A stretch of 64,000 nucleotides of DNA from Rhynchopus sp. YZ270_cl-10 (Eukaryota; Euglenozoa; Diplonemea; Diplonemida; Diplonemidae). How positions within the stretch are numbered: the first letter of the stretch is position 1; every line of letters begins with the position of its first letter. Position numbers and translations under genes: made by a program. This document shows positions 59,800 to 64,000 of the stretch, one piece after another. Below the pieces are notes generated by a model. It had not been told where the DNA came from. It was given only the letters and a program-made list of their open reading frames with translations, and made no database searches. The DNA is taken from assembly GCA_964035575.1 (NCBI GenBank), contig OZ037918.1, forward strand, positions 620,001 through 684,000. Direction: 5' to 3'.

Positions 59800-62575
59800 A
59801 TGATCCCGTCTTTGAGGCGATTTGCCTCTGCGGGGCACAGCGTGTCACGTCAGGTGCGCAACACAACCATTCTGTGCGTGAGGAAGGATGACAAGGTGGT
59901 CATCATGGGTGATGGTCAGGTATGTTGTTTTGTTTTTTTGTTTTGATCAATTATAAACCACGAAATGAATGTGGAACTGCATGGTTGGGGTCCACCCCCG
60001 GTACACCCAGTCATTGTACCAAAGGTACACTGTTCACGAACGAGCTGTATTTTTGTCTTTTTTGAACCCCATTTCACCTTTTGCGCAGACATAGCTTAAC
60101 CGCTGTTTCAATAAACCCTGTTTTTTCCCCCATTCCAGAACCTACGTTATGGTTGTAAGCAACGTCATCGTTCCTCTTGATGAGAGGAGGTGGGTAATGG
60201 GCATATCAGAAATGAAATGATTAAAAAAAGGGGCGCAGACTGTGTACCACACAACCCCACGCAGGTGACCATGGGTGAAAAGTCTGTTGCAAAGGGAACT
60301 GCAAACAAACTCAGACGTGTTGGCGACTCTGTGGTAGTGGGGTTCGCGGGCAGCACAGCTGACGCGATGACGTTAATGGACAAGTATGTGCAATGTACCC
60401 ATTCCCACCCCCACCCACCCACCTACATCGCACAGATTGAGAACAGAGTAAAACTTCTACTTTATTCAAAATCCTAGTTCATCTTACAAAACGTTGTGCC
60501 CTATTCGTACAAATTATGGAAGTTCTACCGTAAAAAAGGTCGAACTTCCAGAAAAAAAATTCTGAAATGGTCCAACATTAGTACAGTCGATAATTTGTAC
60601 GAATACGGTATTTAAAAAGGTGGCTCGCTTAGACCGCTGTCAACGTTTCTTCTTTTCAATAATACTAACTCATATCTATATGCTGCGGTTTTATCTCTTT
60701 AGGAGATGCACGAGAGGCACATTCGTTTATATGTCTTCTTATTTTGACATTTCCCTCCCTTTTACCCCAAATGAAAATAATCTGACAAACTAAAAACTAA
60801 AAAAATCAGGTTGGAAAACAAAATAACCGAATTTCCGGGACAGCTGTTACGAGCCTGCGTGGAACTAGCGAAGGAGTGGCGAGGAGACAAGCAGATGCGG
60901 CAGCTGGAAGCGTCGATGATAGTTGCGAACACCACAGAGAGCTTGGAGATCGACGGTGTCGGGAACGTCATTGCCCCTGAGAGCGGGGTTCTGGCGATAG
61001 GCAGTGGCGGGCTGTACGCCAAGTCTGCAGCGCTGGCGTTGGTGGACGTTGAAGGGTATGACAAAAAAAAGAAAAAAACAAGTAATTGCTATCGAAAGGG
61101 AAAAAAAAAAACACGTGTATTGCCCGCGGGGGTGCACATTGTCAAAGTTTTCAAAACGCATAATACACCGTAAAGACTTTGTCAAAACTTCGGGGGAGGG
61201 GGGTATTTTTTCCACCCCATTCCACCTAGACCCCTTTTATCCTGTGAAACTTTGTAAAAAAAAAAGTGTCTGATCGGTTGTGAACCCACCTCCGTTTCTC
61301 TTACGGTGTGGATACACCTACGTCTCCTACCCTTATGCATTGGGATCGACCTGCGTTTTAACACATTTTCAACTACTTTTTATGTGATTATGTTCAGTGC
61401 CTGCGTCCCAGAGGCGTTTTGCACTATCAACTTCACTTTTATGTGCTTACTACCAACTTTTGTCATACCACTCTCTTTGCAGCGTCGATGCTGAGGCTGT
61501 CTGCCGCAAGTCTATGACAATCGCTACGTCGATAGACGTCTTCTCGAACAACAAATACCAAATTCTGTCCCTCGAAAAGAACGACATCACAGCAGAAAAG
61601 AAGGACGGTATGTCCCCCAAAAAAAAAAGTCTGCTGGGTGAAAAAAAAATGCCGTATTGAAACAACCTTATCGATCGGTCCCTCCAAAAATCCCAGTAAC
61701 GGGGGTCCCTCCTACACTCAGCTCACAACAGAATTTTTTGCTACCCAAAATCTCAATTTCCCATACAAAAATACTCGCTCTTCAGAAGGACGCAAGGGCA
61801 CACCGTGGGAGAACTCGACTCAATTGGTCAAACGCCGAAGGAAAAGGAAGCATGCAGCGAAGCGAAAGCAAAAGTAGCGTACCGTGCGCCTGCGGCGTAA
61901 GATTGCAAGCCACCCTTTCCATGACATAGTTTGTCAGTAAAAATGTGCAATTTTAAGTGATTTTTTTGAAATGTTGCGTACCGTGGCTTCGCCAGGAACC
62001 TTTGGGTGCCATGAGCGTCGTTTCTTTTTGTAAATGTACTGAGGTTACTGATAAGCGCCCGATTCTTTCGTGCCGCACATTCTTGGATGGGTAGCATCAT
62101 TGTCGTTGGAGTAATCATTTTTTGAGGCTGTTGTGGGGTAGTAAATTTTCCGCGCGCAGCGCGGATTTTTTTTTTTTTTTCCCCTAAAAAAAAAGAAAGG
62201 GTGCATGTGTTGACCCTCTCACATACTTTCAATTCTGTGAATTGAAAGTATATGAATCTAATTTTTTTGCAGCACCTTTTCCGTTTTCGTTTTTTTTTAT
62301 TTGAAAAAAAACGTGTTCAATAAACTCTCTTGGTTATCAATTACAGAAGAGATGCAAAACAGTAGTGAAAAAGGGTTTTCTTCAATTTTTTTTTTTTATT
62401 TCAACATACAGACAAACCTGCTGCGGATGTACTGAGAGTGGAGCCCTTCGACAGTACTACTGACTCTGAGCCTGCCCCTGTTAGTAAGGCGAAAAAGACC
62501 AAGGAGGAGAAGAGCAAAAAGGAAACCACCAAGAAGGGAAAGGGATCTGGTAAACCCTCGGCAAGCAAGGCATGA
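59800..62575 (+). CDS. hslV: Mitochondrial HslV-type threonine protease
   Basis: Proteolytic subunit of the HslUV (ClpYQ) ATP-dependent protease, expected in the mitochondrion. Five exons, 59800-59919, 60265-60383, 60810-61055, 61483-61607 and 62412-62575, give 257 residues in frame. A 21-residue arginine/serine-rich presequence ([18 protein letters not shown]) precedes the mature [19 protein letters not shown], whose first Thr is the nucleophile. Typical blocks follow: [28 protein letters not shown]-like [20 protein letters not shown], and [16 protein letters not shown]. After the normal end comes an extra lysine/threonine-rich tail (about 50 residues, [20 protein letters not shown]). Introns contain a MITE (60499-60610), a type A hairpin (60704), a type C hairpin (61393), a dispersed repeat (61795-62035) and a type E hairpin (62223). 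Confidence 0.95.
60499..60610. mobile_element. 112-bp foldback MITE in HslV intron 2
   Basis: CTATTCGTACAAATTAT at the left and ATAATTTGTACGAATACGG at the right are inverted repeats; GGAAGTTC / GAACTTCC form a second internal stem. No coding capacity. Confidence 0.75.
60704..60724 (+). repeat. Small hairpin, type A, in HslV intron 2
   Basis: GATGC, loop ACGAGAG, GCACATTCG: a shortened family member 85 bases before the exon 3 acceptor. Confidence 0.6.
61393..61433 (+). repeat. Hairpin repeat, type C, in HslV intron 3
   Basis: AGTGCCTGCGTC, loop CCAGA, GGCGTTTTGCACT, then ATCAACTTCAC. GTGC/GCAC and GCGTC/GGCGT pair. About 50 bases before the exon 4 acceptor. Copies also at 50306 and 63317. 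Confidence 0.65.
61795..62035 (-). repeat. Dispersed repeat, inverted copy of 2165-2395
   Basis: Reverse-complement match to 2165-2395 over about 230 bases, with gaps. Lies in HslV intron 4. Confidence 0.65.
62223..62251 (+). repeat. Small hairpin, type E (perfect)
   Basis: ATACTTTCAATTC, TGT, GAATTGAAAGTAT: a perfect 13-bp stem with three-base loop. Preceded by AGGGTGCATGTGTTGACCCT, a second fold also present at the copy near 3867. Confidence 0.7.
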
Positions 62576-63812
62576 ACAAACAAAAAAAAGGTGGAGATTT
62601 TGCACAAACTGTGGCAACACAACCCGCAATTACACTACTCCAACAATTTATCAACAGAACCACGACATGAAGATTGTACATAAAAATGGATGCTTTCTTT
62701 CCAAAAAAGAAAAAAAGAAAAAAAAAAGAGTTGAAACTAATATTAGAGGGGTGGGGGAGGGGATGACGAGAAGCTTTTTTTTTTTCGTCTCTCCCCTCAA
62801 TATCGAACGTTCTCCGTATTTTTGGGGCAGGAGGGAGAGGGGGTATGGTGTGGTTTGAGCTTCGCCGTTTGTAGATGGCTATGCGGAAAAAGAAAAAAAA
62901 AGTGGAGTTCTTCGGGTGTCTACACTAAAACAACCAAGTTTTCAAAAAAGAAAAAAAAAAACACGGACAGGTGATTGTCGAAACTACAAAAAAGTTAAGT
63001 CGCACAAAGAAAAGAAAGAAAAAAAATACTAAACCATCTTGATCAGCCCCAGAGAAAATTCCTGATGAGTCTTTCTCTCTGCCATGCCCTTGATCAAGGT
63101 GTACGTGCCATGTGTCCCTACCGGTGTTCCGGTAAGGGCGTTGTTCACTTCTTCAACCTTCTTTTCCCTCTTCACGAAAAAGCCATAGTGACAACGATCT
63201 GTTGTACATGAAGCACATTTATTTGATTTTGTTAGTGCCCCACCTCAATGCACACCTTCCCGCTCGTGTGGCACTCGTCCAGAACGCACGACGCAACGCC
63301 GCCCATCGCCGCACCATGCCTGCGTCCCGGAGGCGTTTTGCACTATCAACTTCACGTTGTCTTTTTTTTTGGTCGATGCAATGATCGTCGATTTTTTTTT
63401 AAAAAAAAAGCAAAGAACAGATCCCAAAGAGAAGGGATAAACACAACGACCGAAAACTGTGCCCAATATATCCCCACACCTAACTCCCATCCCGTAGCTA
63501 TTTTCAAAAGAAACCAAAAAAAATAAAAGTTTTCTTCATTGTTCTGGATTGACCTCGCACACAGGCCCTTCTCTGGTCAAGAGGAGACAAGACTGCCGTC
63601 TTTACCCTGATGTGTTGCTGTGTTCTTTAACTCTAACCTTTTCACAGCTGAAGGAGACCAGGTTGTTAACAATGTTGTTGTTTTTGTGTTCACGAAACAA
63701 GTACATGCAATGTCTATTGTCTCTGGATCCATCCATACCTCGTCTTGACCACCCACACCACCACACCAGGGCTATCCCTCCACCCTCCTCCTTCCTCTTT
63801 CCACCACGCAAG
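62576..63812. other. Spacer before the last gene
   Basis: Type D hairpin at 62901-62946, type C hairpin at 63317-63356, a diverged type A near 63205, and A/T runs. A pyrimidine-rich stretch precedes the start codon at 63813. The 63050-63180 stretch has ordinary composition on both strands and could hold an exon, but I recognise none. Confidence 0.5.
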
Positions 63813-64000
63813 ATGGAAGTGTTCATCCGTGACCCAGACTGCGTGATCGAAGTGGGCATGAACGACTACGTATCGCACCTGAAGCAGAAGGTGGTGCAGG
63901 AAACAGGGTTGGCGGTGCAGGCGCTGCTCTTGGAGGGGGTGCGGCTGCCTGAGGAGGAGCTCTGCTGCTGCACAGATCTTGTGGACGGGTCTGTGCTCGA
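63813..64000 (+). CDS. N-terminal part of a ubiquitin-like-domain protein (runs off the window)
   Basis: The frame from the ATG at 63813 stays open to the window end (62 codons). It reads MEVFIRDPDCVIEVGM, then YVSHLKQKVVQETGLAVQAL and LLEGVRLPEEELCCCTDLVD, the layout of a ubiquitin-like fold: first strand, the helix with LKQKV, then the LLEGVRL strand where ubiquitin has LIFAGKQL. CACGCAAG directly precedes the ATG. The rest of the protein, and so its role, lies beyond the window. Confidence 0.65.
   Translation, partial: MEVFIRDPDCVIEVGMNDYVSHLKQKVVQETGLAVQALLLEGVRLPEEELCCCTDLVDGSVL

Overview
This is a piece of nuclear DNA from a unicellular eukaryote. Coding exons are GC-rich, while introns and intergenic DNA are AT-rich and packed with homopolymer runs, small hairpins and inverted-repeat elements. 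Introns are ordinary GT-AG introns from about 50 bp to 2.5 kb. The histones are very divergent and closest in feel to kinetoplastid or euglenozoan ones: a divergent H3, and a short lysine-rich H1 with no globular domain. A mitochondrial HslV protease is present. Every confidently recognised gene is on the + strand, and most start codons follow a pyrimidine tract and AG at short distance, as expected of trans-spliced transcripts. My inference is a euglenozoan, possibly a diplonemid-like protist. This is an inference from gene content, not a proven assignment.

Layout. 1-10.7 kb: no gene recognised; nested inverted-repeat elements (421-2963), an 8-bp tandem array, and a very dense field of small hairpins. 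10.77-14.88 kb: an unrecognised protein with a four-cysteine motif, then cobalamin-independent methionine synthase. 14.9-17.24 kb: spacer and a 1.2-kb inverted-repeat element. 17.26-22.82 kb: a P-loop-like unknown protein, then an F-box/WD40 ubiquitin-ligase adaptor in three exons. 22.9-28.6 kb: mobile-element graveyard, including an element with a perfect 8-bp target duplication. 28.67-33.2 kb: an FkbM-type methyltransferase and a low-complexity MORN-repeat protein. 34.66-44.75 kb: a tandem histone array in the order H2B-H2A-H3-H1-H4, all same strand, two full units plus a third H2B; the first unit carries a secreted CUB/tyrosinase gene between H3 and H1. 44.9-49.5 kb: an unrecognised protein, GA-rich spacer and a secreted cysteine-rich protein. 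51.1-64 kb: four intron-containing housekeeping genes (phosducin-like PhLP2, TRAPP subunit TRAPPC2L, mitochondrial HslV, and the start of a ubiquitin-like-domain gene), whose introns hold mobile elements.

The most notable signals are: (1) all five histone gene types carry a two-hairpin structure in the 3' flank, the second hairpin always opening with GG and closing with CC; (2) at least three families of dispersed 30-50-nt hairpins with compensatory changes in their stems, two of them sharing the loop ACGAGAG; (3) at least four inverted-repeat elements with different termini that share one internal module. None of these corresponds to a family I can name.
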